Source of the DNA: Elusimicrobia bacterium RIFOXYA12_FULL_51_18
GTDB taxonomy: Bacteria > Elusimicrobiota > Elusimicrobia > Elusimicrobiales > UBA9959
Assembly: GCA_001800245.1 (NCBI GenBank)
Contig: MGVA01000022.1
Span: 1 to 58,708, forward strand
Length of the DNA: 58,708 nt
Direction of reading: 5' to 3'
The notes beneath the pieces were generated by a model. The model saw only the letters and a program-made list of their open reading frames with translations. It was not told the origin of the DNA and did no database searches. Position 1 is the first letter of the stretch. Each line of letters starts with the position of its first letter. The translations under genes and the position numbers were made by a program. Positions 35,011 to 43,085 of this stretch are shown in pieces.

Positions 35011-36173
35011 AGCCGCTGGGAGCGGCGCTGGACGCGCTGAAAGTCAAAGGTCTGCACCGCAGCCTTCCCCGGGAATTTTCCGGCCTGATCGATCTTTGCT
35101 CCAACGACTATCTCGGCCTTTCCGGGCATCCGGAGATCCGCGCCGCCATGGTTCGGGCTCTTGAGAGCTTCCCTCTTGGCTCCACCGGTTCCAGGCTCGT
35201 CCGGGGCAACCATCCGGTCTTCGAGGAGACCGAAGCGAAATTTGCGGCTTTCAAAGGGGCAGCCGCCGCTTTGCTTTTTTCCAACGGCTATATGGCCAAT
35301 ATCGGGCTTCTCCCGGCTTTGGCGGGACCGGAAGATACCATCTTTTCCGACGCGCTCAACCACGCGAGCCTTATAGACGGCATACGGTTGAGCGGCGCGC
35401 GGAAAGTAGTCTATCCACATCTTGATCTGGCCGCGCTTGAAGACGCCTTGAAAAAAGCGCCGGTCTGCGGCCGCAGGTTTATCGTGACCGAGAGCCTCTT
35501 CAGCATGGAAGGCGACATCGCCCCGCTTGGCGAGCTGGCGGGCCTTGCGCAGAAATTCGCGGCGATGCTTATAGTGGATGAAGCTCATGCGGTCGGGATT
35601 TACGGCGGGAAGGGAAGCGGCCTGCTGGAAGAACAGGGCGTGCGCGGGCCGGTCATAAGCGTAAATCCATGCGGGAAGGCTTTGGGCCTGACCGGCGCTT
35701 TTGTCTGCGGTCCTAAAGAGATTATCGAAATTATGGTCAACCGCTGCCGCAGTTTCATCTTCTCCACGGCCATGCCGCCGCATCTGGCCGCCGGTCTGCG
35801 GACCGCCGTAAGCGTGGTAGAGCGGGAAAAAAATCTGCGCCTGCGGTTGCTGGAATTTTCCCGCGAAGCGCGCGAACTGCTTCAGGATTCCGGGCTTTCG
35901 ATCGGAAACTCCCGGTCCCAGATCCTGCCGGTCATGATCGGCGAAAGCGCCGCGGCCGTGCGGGTCTCCGAGGTTCTGCGCGCCGGGGGCTACGATCTTA
36001 GGGCCATCCGCCCGCCCACCGTGCCGGAAGGGACCGCGCGCCTGCGTATGACCATCACTCCGGGACTGGATTCTAAAACCCTCAAAACCGCCGTTGAGAA
36101 GCTGTGTCTAGCCGTTAATGGGCAGACTTCATCCCCGCAAAATTCCGCCAAACGGCGGGCGTCCCGCCAATGA
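35007..36173 (+). CDS. bioF: 8-Amino-7-oxononanoate synthase
   Basis: The 388-residue PLP enzyme condenses pimeloyl thioester with alanine. Motifs include CSNDYLGLSGHPEI, GSTGSRLVRGNHP, IVDEAHAVGIYG and NPCGKALGLTGAF, whose Lys carries PLP. The ATGA overlaps link it to bioB upstream and bioD downstream. The length is normal. Confidence 0.95.
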   Translation: MKPLGAALDALKVKGLHRSLPREFSGLIDLCSNDYLGLSGHPEIRAAMVRALESFPLGSTGSRLVRGNHPVFEETEAKFAAFKGAAAALLFSNGYMANIGLLPALAGPEDTIFSDALNHASLIDGIRLSGARKVVYPHLDLAALEDALKKAPVCGRRFIVTESLFSMEGDIAPLGELAGLAQKFAAMLIVDEAHAVGIYGGKGSGLLEEQGVRGPVISVNPCGKALGLTGAFVCGPKEIIEIMVNRCRSFIFSTAMPPHLAAGLRTAVSVVEREKNLRLRLLEFSREARELLQDSGLSIGNSRSQILPVMIGESAAAVRVSEVLRAGGYDLRAIRPPTVPEGTARLRMTITPGLDSKTLKTAVEKLCLAVNGQTSSPQNSAKRRASRQ

Positions 36174-36832
36174 GGGGCGTCTTTATCACCGGGACGGATA
36201 CGGGGATCGGAAAGACCGCGCTCGCCGCCTGCCTGCTGCGCAAATACGGGGCAAGAAAAGACCTGCTCTACTGGAAACCCATACAGACGGGTATACCGGA
36301 CGATGATGATACCCGGACCGTCAGGCGTCTTTCCGGGCTTCCTGACGGGAATTTTCTGGATTTCGGGATACGTCTCAAGAAACCGCTTTCCCCGCACCAC
36401 GCGGCCGCTTTTGAGAAGAAAACGCTTAAGCCCGGATTTCTGTTTGAAAGGCTCCGGCGGCTGAAGCTCAAAGATCCGGTGTTCGTGGTGGAGGGCGCCG
36501 GAGGACTGCTGGTCCCGCTCAATGGACGTGCCATGATGGCCGATTTTATCCGGCGGACAGGGCTTCCCGTGGTCCTGGCGGCCCGATCGGACCTGGGAAC
36601 CATTAACCACACTCTTCTTACCCTGGAAGCGGCGCGGGCAAGGCGCATCCCCGTGGCCGGTGTAGTTATGATCGGCCCGCTGAATCCGGGGAACAAGGCG
36701 TCCATAGAAAAATACGGCGGCACGAAGGTGCTGGAAGAAATCCCCTGGCTGGAAAGCCGGACATTGAGAGCGTTTAGCGTTTATGCTGAAAGACGATTCG
36801 ACTCCCGCGGGTTCCTCGGCAGACTATTCTGA
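36170..36832 (+). CDS. bioD: Dethiobiotin synthetase
   Basis: The 220-residue ATP-dependent carboxylase closes the ureido ring. FITGTDTGIGKTA is the P-loop, YWKPIQTG binds substrate and VVEGAGGLLVPL is the Mg/ATP region. Its 3' end overlaps bioA by 50 bp, a longer overlap than elsewhere in the operon. Confidence 0.94.
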   Translation: MRGVFITGTDTGIGKTALAACLLRKYGARKDLLYWKPIQTGIPDDDDTRTVRRLSGLPDGNFLDFGIRLKKPLSPHHAAAFEKKTLKPGFLFERLRRLKLKDPVFVVEGAGGLLVPLNGRAMMADFIRRTGLPVVLAARSDLGTINHTLLTLEAARARRIPVAGVVMIGPLNPGNKASIEKYGGTKVLEEIPWLESRTLRAFSVYAERRFDSRGFLGRLF

Positions 36833-38141
36833 GAGGGACCTAAAGGCCATCTGGCACCCCTACACCCGGCTGCTTACCTCTCCGCCGCCGCTCCCCATTG
36901 CGCGCGCGGAAGGCGTGCGCCTTTATGGCGAGGATGGGCGGGCCTACATTGATGCCGTCAGTTCCTGGTGGGTCAATATCCACGGGCACAGCCACCCGCG
37001 CCTGTGCCGGGCCGTTTGCGAGCAGATAAAAAAGCTAGACCACGTGATCTTTGCCGGCTTCACGCACCGCCCGGCGGTGGAACTCGCTGAAAAACTTCTG
37101 GCCGTGTGCCCTTCGGGGCTCTCCCGGGTTTTCTACTCGGACAACGGTTCCACGAGCGTGGAGGTCGCCCTGAAGATGGCGCTTCAGTACTGGAGCAACT
37201 CGGGCCGCCCGGAGAAAAGGGGTTTCGCGGCTTTCGGGAACGCGTATCACGGCGACACGGTCGGCGCCATGTCCGTGAGCGCGCGCTCGGTGTTCACCCG
37301 CGCCTTCGCCCCCCTGCTCTTCGAAGTTTCCCGTGCCGCGGCTCCGGACTGCTACCGCTGCCCGAAGGGGCTTGCCCCCGCGGCCTGCCGGGCCGAATGC
37401 CTGGACGATCTGGAAGCGATCCTGGCGGAACGCGCCTCCTCCCTCGCCGCGGTGATAGTAGAGCCGCTGCTCCAGGCCGCCGGAGGCATGCTCATCGCTC
37501 CGCCCGCGCATCTTAAGCGCCTGCGGACGCTTTGCGACCGCTACGAAGTTCTTTTCATCGCCGATGAGGTTATGACGGGTTTCGGCCGGACCGGGAAGAT
37601 GTTCGCCTGCGAACACGCGGGAGTGAGCCCGGATATTATGTGCCTGTCGAAGGCGATCACGGGCGGGGTGCTGCCGCTGGCCGCCACCCTGTGTACCGGG
37701 AAGATTTACGAGGCTTTTTTAAGCGAAGATCCGGCCAAAACCTTTTATCACGGGCATTCCTACACCGCCAACCCCATCGCCTGCGCCTCGGCGCTGGAAA
37801 ATTTCAGGATCTTCGAGGATGAACCCGTGTTCGAGCGCATCCGGTGGATCGAACGCAGGTTTACCGAAAGACTGACTCCGCTGAAGTCCCTTCCGCACGT
37901 AGGCGACGTGCGCGTTCTGGGAGGTGTGGGCGTCGTTGAACTTGTGCGGGACAAGAAGACGAAGGAGGCGGGGGGCTATCTGGATAAGACCGGAGGCGAG
38001 CTTGCCGCCGAGTTCTTAAAACGCGGCGTGCTGCTCAGGCCCCTGGGGAACGTACTCTACGTCATGCCGCCTTACGTCATCTCCGAGAAAGACCTGGACT
38101 ACGTTTTGGACCAGATCGTAGATGTTATCGAAGAAGTTTAG
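36783..38141 (+). CDS. bioA: Adenosylmethionine-8-amino-7-oxononanoate aminotransferase
   Basis: The 452-residue class III aminotransferase has IWHPYTRL, SSWWVNIHGHSHPRL, FYSDNGSTSVEVALKMALQY, FIADEVMTGFGRTGKMFACE and LSKAITGGVLPLAAT, with the PLP Lys in LSKAITGG. It converts KAPA to DAPA. Its TAG stop is the first part of a 29-bp element-A scar (38139-38167), so the extreme C-terminus may have been trimmed or replaced by that insertion. Confidence 0.95.
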   Translation: MLKDDSTPAGSSADYSERDLKAIWHPYTRLLTSPPPLPIARAEGVRLYGEDGRAYIDAVSSWWVNIHGHSHPRLCRAVCEQIKKLDHVIFAGFTHRPAVELAEKLLAVCPSGLSRVFYSDNGSTSVEVALKMALQYWSNSGRPEKRGFAAFGNAYHGDTVGAMSVSARSVFTRAFAPLLFEVSRAAAPDCYRCPKGLAPAACRAECLDDLEAILAERASSLAAVIVEPLLQAAGGMLIAPPAHLKRLRTLCDRYEVLFIADEVMTGFGRTGKMFACEHAGVSPDIMCLSKAITGGVLPLAATLCTGKIYEAFLSEDPAKTFYHGHSYTANPIACASALENFRIFEDEPVFERIRWIERRFTERLTPLKSLPHVGDVRVLGGVGVVELVRDKKTKEAGGYLDKTGGELAAEFLKRGVLLRPLGNVLYVMPPYVISEKDLDYVLDQIVDVIEEV

Positions 38142-38167
38142 GAGCCTTATGTCGGACGGGCTTCTAG
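38139..38167. mobile_element. Scar of element A: joined left and right termini
   Basis: TAGGAGCC is followed directly by TTATGTCGGACGGGCTTCTAG. The first part equals the left end of element A (8483-8490) and the second its right end (8734-8754) with two substitutions. The 250-bp interior is missing, as after an internal deletion or imprecise excision. Confidence 0.6.
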
Positions 38168-38283
38168 TGGAGAAGATGGGCCTGAATTCGGTAATTGCGG
38201 CCGACTATGCGCGGCTTGATTTTGAGAATTGTCTTTAAAAAGATAAAAGTAGTAAAATAAAGGTATTCCGGCAGTATGATAAC

Positions 38284-38355
38284 GGCGCGGTGGCCAAGTG
38301 GTAAGGCGGAAGTCTGCAAAACTTCTATTCGTGGGTTCGATTCCCACCCGCGCCT
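38284..38355 (+). tRNA. tRNA-Cys (GCA)
   Basis: The 72-nt cloverleaf has acceptor arms GGCGCGG / CCGCGCC, anticodon GCA in the loop CTGCAAA, a T-arm GTGGGTTCGATTCCCAC and discriminator U73, the identity base of tRNA-Cys. CCA is not encoded. Confidence 0.95.
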
Positions 38356-38469
38356 TTTAAAATTTGATGGGAATCGAAGCCGACCCGAGCGCATCCGGTG
38401 GATGAAAAGCTTCGCGTCAGCGAGGGCGGCCGGGTTCAGGCTTAAACCTTCAGCCTTTTCGGGGGTGTC

Positions 38470-39633
38470 ATGCATCTTAGCCGTTTGGCGATGTCGGTGG
38501 GCCAGTCCGCCACATTGAAATTGAACGAGCTTGCCAACAGCCTTAAAGCCGAAGGCAAACCCGTGATCCATCTAGGCGGCGGAGAGCCCGAGGAAAAAAT
38601 ACCGCAGGGCGCCTACGACGCCGCGGTAAAAAAACTGGCAACCAGATATGTCCGTTACACCGCCACCGGGGGCATCCCGGAACTTAAAAAAGAAATAGCC
38701 GCCTACACAGAAAAGAACTACGGCCTTAAGCCCGCCGCTAAGAACATAGTGGTCTCCGGCGGGGCCAAGCAGGCTATTTATAATTTTCTGATGGCGGTGG
38801 TTGATCCCGGTTCCGAGGTTGTTTTCCCCGCGCCTTATTGGGTCAGTTATCCTGAGATGGTGAAGCTGGCGTATGGCACGCCTGTGATCGTGCGCCCGGA
38901 GCCTGGTAAACTCCTGCCGGATATGCAGGATCTGGACCGGTATATCGGTTCCAATACCCGCGCGGTGATGCTGAACAGCCCCAATAATCCTTCCGGCATG
39001 GTCTATCCGGAATCTTTCGTGCGCGAATTGGTTGAGATCTGCGAATATCGCGGCGTCTATCTGATGATGGACGATATCTATAACCGTCTGGTGTTTGACG
39101 GCGCGGCCGCGCCCAACGCTTTTTCCATGTCCAAGCGGCCTTTGGACGAATCCATAATCGTTTCCATAAACGGGGTTTCCAAGACCTATTCGATGACCGG
39201 TTTCCGTATCGGCTGGAGCGTGGCCGGCGAGGCGGTTTCCCGGGCCATGGTAAAGATCCAGGCCCAGGTAACTTCCTGCCCTTCGGCTCTTAGCCAGGCG
39301 GCCGCCGCCGGCGCTTTGGCCGAACAAGGAACTTTTGTGGATGACCTGCGCGCGCAGCTTGAGAAAAAGCGGGACCTGCTGATGGGGGAGCTCAAAAAAC
39401 TTAAAAAAGTGAAACTTCACCTTCCGCAGGGCACCTTCTACAGCTTCCCCGATTTCAGCTCTTACGAACCCGATTCGGAAAAGCTTTCCAAGCTATTGCT
39501 TGATAAGGCCATGGTGGTTACCGTGCCCGGCAGGGAATTCGGCCTGGACGGCCATCTGCGCATCAGTTACTGCGGTCCGGAGCGGGATATTATTGAAGGC
39601 GTTTCAAGGATAAAAAAAGTCTTGGACGGTTAA
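38470..39633 (+). CDS. Class I/II PLP-dependent aminotransferase (aspartate aminotransferase-like)
   Basis: The 387-residue protein has IHLGGGEPEE, RYTATGGIPELKKEIA, NSPNNPSGMVYP, DDIYNRLVFDG and SINGVSKTYSMTGFRIGW, whose Lys binds PLP, plus a C-terminal RISYC with the substrate-carboxylate Arg. This fits the bacterial/archaeal aspartate aminotransferase subgroup; substrate range cannot be read from sequence. It starts 35 bp upstream of pckA on the same strand. Confidence 0.9.
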   Translation: MHLSRLAMSVGQSATLKLNELANSLKAEGKPVIHLGGGEPEEKIPQGAYDAAVKKLATRYVRYTATGGIPELKKEIAAYTEKNYGLKPAAKNIVVSGGAKQAIYNFLMAVVDPGSEVVFPAPYWVSYPEMVKLAYGTPVIVRPEPGKLLPDMQDLDRYIGSNTRAVMLNSPNNPSGMVYPESFVRELVEICEYRGVYLMMDDIYNRLVFDGAAAPNAFSMSKRPLDESIIVSINGVSKTYSMTGFRIGWSVAGEAVSRAMVKIQAQVTSCPSALSQAAAAGALAEQGTFVDDLRAQLEKKRDLLMGELKKLKKVKLHLPQGTFYSFPDFSSYEPDSEKLSKLLLDKAMVVTVPGREFGLDGHLRISYCGPERDIIEGVSRIKKVLDG

Positions 39634-39667
39634 AGCTGTCTATTTTCCACCAGGAGATTCTTAATAT

Positions 39668-41278
39668 ATGCCCGATACCATGGCGGCGGACACGGGGCGG
39701 ATAGCCGCGGATCTTGAAAAAATAGGAATAAAAACTTCCGGAGGAATTTACAGGAATCTTTGCCCGCCGGTACTTTACGAACACATAATCTCCAGGGGAG
39801 AGGGTGTAATCGCCCATAACGGCCCCGTAATAATGCGCACCGGCATACATACCGCCCGCGCCGCCCAGGATAAGTTTATAGTGAAGCGGGAGCCAAGCGC
39901 GTCACATATCTGGTGGGGCGATTATAACACGGCTTTAGACGCGGCCAAATTCGACCGGCTTTATGAAAAGATAACCTCCTATTTGAAAGATAAAGACGTT
40001 TATGTCCGGGACTGTTATGCCGGCTCGGACCTGAAACACCGTATGCCGGTGCGCATTGTCACGGAATATGCCTGGCATAATCTCTTTGCCAGGCACATGT
40101 TCCTGGGCCCGGACGGTGCGGCCGCCTCCCAGAAACACGAACCCGGGTTTACCGTTATCTGCGCCCCCGGCTGCAAGGCCGACCCCGGCGCGGACGGGGT
40201 CGGAAGCTCCACGTTTATTCTGGTCAATTTTGAAAAGCAGGTGGTGATCATAGGCGGTACGGCATACGCGGGCGAGATAAAGAAATCCGTTTTCACGGTT
40301 ATGAATTATCTTCTGCCTCTAAAGGGCGTTATGCCGATGCACTGCTCAGCTAATATCGGTCCGAAAAAGGATACGGCGATCTTTTTCGGTTTGTCCGGTA
40401 CCGGTAAAACCACTCTTTCTTCGGACCCTGAGCGCCGCCTTATAGGCGATGACGAGCACGGCTGGAGCGATGACGGTATTTTTAATTTCGAAGGCGGGTG
40501 TTACGCCAAGGTCATCCACCTTTCCCCGGAAGCCGAGCCGCAGATACACGCGTGTACGCGGCGCTTCGGCACCGTGCTTGAAAATGTGGCATATGACCCC
40601 CGCACCAGGGAGCTGGATCTGGACGACGGTACCATAACCGAAAACACCAGGGCCGCTTATCCGCTGGAAGGCATAGACAACGCCATACGGGGGGAATATT
40701 TCGCGCACCCGAAGAACATCGTTATGTTGACCTATGACGCCTTTGGCGTACTGCCGCCTATTTCCAGGCTTTCCTATGAGCAGGCGATGTACCATTTTAT
40801 TTCCGGCTATACCGCCAAAGTGGCCAATACTGAGATGGGCATCAAAGAGCCCAAGGCCACGTTCAGCACCTGCTTCGGGGCCCCTTTCATGAGCCATCAT
40901 CCCTCGGTTTACGCTGAGCTCCTGGAAAAGAAAATGCGCGCGCATAAGGTGAACTGCTGGCTTATAAACACGGGCCTGGCCGGCGGGCCTTACGGGGTTG
41001 GCAAGCGCATAAGTATCCGGCACACCCGCGCTCTTCTGAACGGCGCGCTGGGCGGCGCTCTGGAAAAAGTGAAGTTCCTCAAAGATCCGGTCTTCGGTTT
41101 CGATATCCCGGCGTCTTGCCCTGGCGTACCGGCCGAGATAATGGCCCCCCGCTCGGCCTGGAAGAATACCGCGGAATATGACGCAGCATATGCGGAATTA
41201 GCCGGGCTTTTCGCCAAGAACTTTAAAAAATTCAACGTCGCAAACGAAAACATAGCGAAAGCCGGTCCCCAAATTTAA
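39668..41278 (+). CDS. pckA: Phosphoenolpyruvate carboxykinase (ATP)
   Basis: The 536-residue enzyme interconverts oxaloacetate and PEP. GLSGTGKTTLSSDP is the P-loop, LIGDDEHGWSDDG is the second kinase/metal motif, and MPMHCSANIG and the NTGLAGGPYGVGKRI region are typical of the ATP-dependent class. Paired with an aspartate aminotransferase, it suggests C4-to-C3 flow, in fermentation or gluconeogenesis. AGGAG precedes the ATG. Confidence 0.96.
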   Translation: MPDTMAADTGRIAADLEKIGIKTSGGIYRNLCPPVLYEHIISRGEGVIAHNGPVIMRTGIHTARAAQDKFIVKREPSASHIWWGDYNTALDAAKFDRLYEKITSYLKDKDVYVRDCYAGSDLKHRMPVRIVTEYAWHNLFARHMFLGPDGAAASQKHEPGFTVICAPGCKADPGADGVGSSTFILVNFEKQVVIIGGTAYAGEIKKSVFTVMNYLLPLKGVMPMHCSANIGPKKDTAIFFGLSGTGKTTLSSDPERRLIGDDEHGWSDDGIFNFEGGCYAKVIHLSPEAEPQIHACTRRFGTVLENVAYDPRTRELDLDDGTITENTRAAYPLEGIDNAIRGEYFAHPKNIVMLTYDAFGVLPPISRLSYEQAMYHFISGYTAKVANTEMGIKEPKATFSTCFGAPFMSHHPSVYAELLEKKMRAHKVNCWLINTGLAGGPYGVGKRISIRHTRALLNGALGGALEKVKFLKDPVFGFDIPASCPGVPAEIMAPRSAWKNTAEYDAAYAELAGLFAKNFKKFNVANENIAKAGPQI

Positions 41279-41360
41279 TCCGGAAGAGCCGTACACAAAC
41301 GGGATCTTCCGGGTTTGTTGAAGGATTCCTATTGGCCGTCTAATAGACATAGTCCCTGAT

Positions 41361-41408
41361 ACGGCACAGCCATAGGCTTGACAAATACAAGGGAAAATAA
41401 GGTAATAT
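41361..41408 (+). promoter_or_regulatory. SWIB 2 promoter whose -35 box lies at the end of a dispersed repeat
   Basis: ACGGCACAGCCATAGGC then TTGACA (41378-41383) matches the segment before rrf2 (27197-27218). A TAATAT at 41403-41408 gives a 19-bp spacer, or GGTAAT at 41401-41406 gives 17 bp. The repeat ends exactly at TTGACA in both places. Confidence 0.5.
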
Positions 41409-41447
41409 CTCTTAAAGTAGCAACCAACCCCATAGGAGGAAGTACAC

Positions 41448-41708
41448 ATGCCCGCAGCTAAAACAAACTCGAAGTTCATGGCCCCCATCACCCCGGACGC
41501 GATCCTCGCCGAAGTCGTAGGCGCTAAGCCCATACCCCGGACCGAGATCGTAAAGAAACTCTGGGCCTACATCAAAAAGAACAACCTTCAGGACAAGAAG
41601 AACAGAAGGATGATCAATGGCGATGAGAAGCTCACCAAAGTGTTCAATGGCAAGAAACAGGTAAGCATGTTTGAAATTGCCAAACTGATCGGTAAGCACG
41701 CGAAATAA
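41448..41708 (+). CDS. Small SWIB/MDM2-domain protein 2
   Basis: The 86-residue protein is a single SWIB domain with FMAPITPDAILAEVVGAKPI, IVKKLWAYIKKNNLQDKKN and MFEIAKLIGKHAK. It is clearly paralogous to the 10274 protein. A strong Shine-Dalgarno (AGGAGG) and a terminator suggest high expression, as for a nucleoid protein (inference). Confidence 0.93.
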   Translation: MPAAKTNSKFMAPITPDAILAEVVGAKPIPRTEIVKKLWAYIKKNNLQDKKNRRMINGDEKLTKVFNGKKQVSMFEIAKLIGKHAK

Positions 41709-41735
41709 GCCGCCGCTCCAATCAGAATCAATATT

Positions 41736-41767
41736 AACGCCGTTTCCGAAAGGGAACGGCGTTTTTA
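41736..41767 (+). terminator. Terminator after SWIB 2
   Basis: Stem AACGCCGTTTCC / GGGAACGGCGTT with a tetraloop-like GAAA and a T-run. Confidence 0.88.
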
Positions 41768-41928
41768 TTGGTGTGCTCCGCTAGATGCGGTTGAATAGGA
41801 TGTGCCCGGTTCTCATGATGGGTCTTTAGGCCCAGGCCGGGGTGGGCCGAAGGTTGCTTGATTTTAGTCAACATGCGATGTATGCTATTAATAAGGAAGT
41901 ACCGGTCGGGAAATTTATAGGAGGTATT

Positions 41929-43020
41929 ATGAAAATTGAAAAATTAATGATGATGGCTCTGGTCGTCACCTCCCTTAATTGCGGGAATTTGCTTATGGCT
42001 GAGAGGAACGGCGGGAACGCGAGGGTTATCCCGGTTTCGATTTATGGAAATGACGACCGGCAGGATGTCGTGGATTCGGCCTGGAACATGCAGGCGCTTT
42101 CCGGATCGGTGGCGGCTCTTTTTCCCGATTACAGCCTTTTGAAAGATACGGGGACCGGTTCCTATAGCCTTGTCAGTACCGCAACCCTCGGTTCCCTCCG
42201 CGGTATGGCCGCCGGCCAGAGATTCACCGATCAGGTGGCCGCGGCGCCTTGTTCAGGGGCGCTTGTGGGAGACGACTTGATCTTCACCGCCGGTCATTGC
42301 ATCATGGAGTCCCAAATCGGGTTTTTCGATTGCGCCAAGGATAAAGTGGCCTTCGGTTTTGCCGTCACCGAGAACGGCGGTTCCGCGCCGAAGGAATTTC
42401 CCCAAAAGGACGTCTATGGCTGTAAAGAGATAGTTTCCTGGAAACTTGATGCGGCGACCCAGTCGGATTTCGCGGTCATCAAGCTGGACCGCAAGGTCAG
42501 GGGGCGCATGCCGCTCGCCATCAACAGGGAAGATGATCTTGAGGTCGGGGACGGGGTGTTCGTTATCGGCTACCCGTCAGGTTTGCCCATTAAGGTGGCG
42601 GGGAACGCCAAAGTGCGGAGCATGCCGGCCGACGCGCCTTATTTCAACACCGATCTTGACACTTTTCACGGCAATTCCGGCAGCCCCGTGTTCAACGCCA
42701 GGACTTTCAGGATAGAGGGGATCTTGGTAAGGGGCGACAACGATTATGTGAGCACCTCAAGCGGTACCATGACGGCGATTTTCCCCCAGGATGAAGGCAG
42801 GGGGGAAGATGTGACCAGGATAAGCGAGATAAAAGACTTGCTGCCCGTCACCATATTGGAACGGTACCTGGACAGTAAGGAGCGGAATGATTCCAAGCCC
42901 GCTCCGGCGGCCAAACCGCTTCCGCAGCTGGACTTCTCCGGTTCCGACGCCCCCTCGGTTCAACCGGCCGTATATTACCCGGATCCCGCGCCTTCCAGGG
43001 TTGAGACGATGGAAATTTAA
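41929..43020 (+). CDS. Secreted trypsin-like serine protease
   Basis: I start at 41929 (AGGAGG upstream), giving 363 residues with a signal peptide or lipoprotein-like N-terminus (MKIEKLMMMALVVTSLNCGN). The catalytic triad is His123 (FTAGHC), Asp180 (QSDFAVIKL) and Ser250 (FHGNSGSPVFN). The disordered C-terminus is Pro/Ser-rich (about 315-363). It fits the S1/S1B glutamyl-endopeptidase-like group. The longer frame to 41842 lacks a signal sequence at its start. Confidence 0.9.
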   Translation: MKIEKLMMMALVVTSLNCGNLLMAERNGGNARVIPVSIYGNDDRQDVVDSAWNMQALSGSVAALFPDYSLLKDTGTGSYSLVSTATLGSLRGMAAGQRFTDQVAAAPCSGALVGDDLIFTAGHCIMESQIGFFDCAKDKVAFGFAVTENGGSAPKEFPQKDVYGCKEIVSWKLDAATQSDFAVIKLDRKVRGRMPLAINREDDLEVGDGVFVIGYPSGLPIKVAGNAKVRSMPADAPYFNTDLDTFHGNSGSPVFNARTFRIEGILVRGDNDYVSTSSGTMTAIFPQDEGRGEDVTRISEIKDLLPVTILERYLDSKERNDSKPAPAAKPLPQLDFSGSDAPSVQPAVYYPDPAPSRVETMEI

Positions 43021-43045
43021 CCTGGAAATTGTAATTGTACTACGG

Positions 43046-43083
43046 AAAAACCCGGCCGCTGTTTTAGCGGCCGGGTTTTTTTC
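43046..43083. terminator. Bidirectional terminator between protease and GGDEF genes
   Basis: A 15-bp perfect stem AAAAACCCGGCCGCT / AGCGGCCGGGTTTTT with a 5-nt loop. It serves both convergent genes. Confidence 0.92.
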
Positions 43084-43085
43084 GG

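Noticed and set aside
34830..35783. Minus-strand ORF of 317 codons over bioB/bioF
   Set aside because: Antisense to well-conserved biotin genes, with no recognisable protein features.
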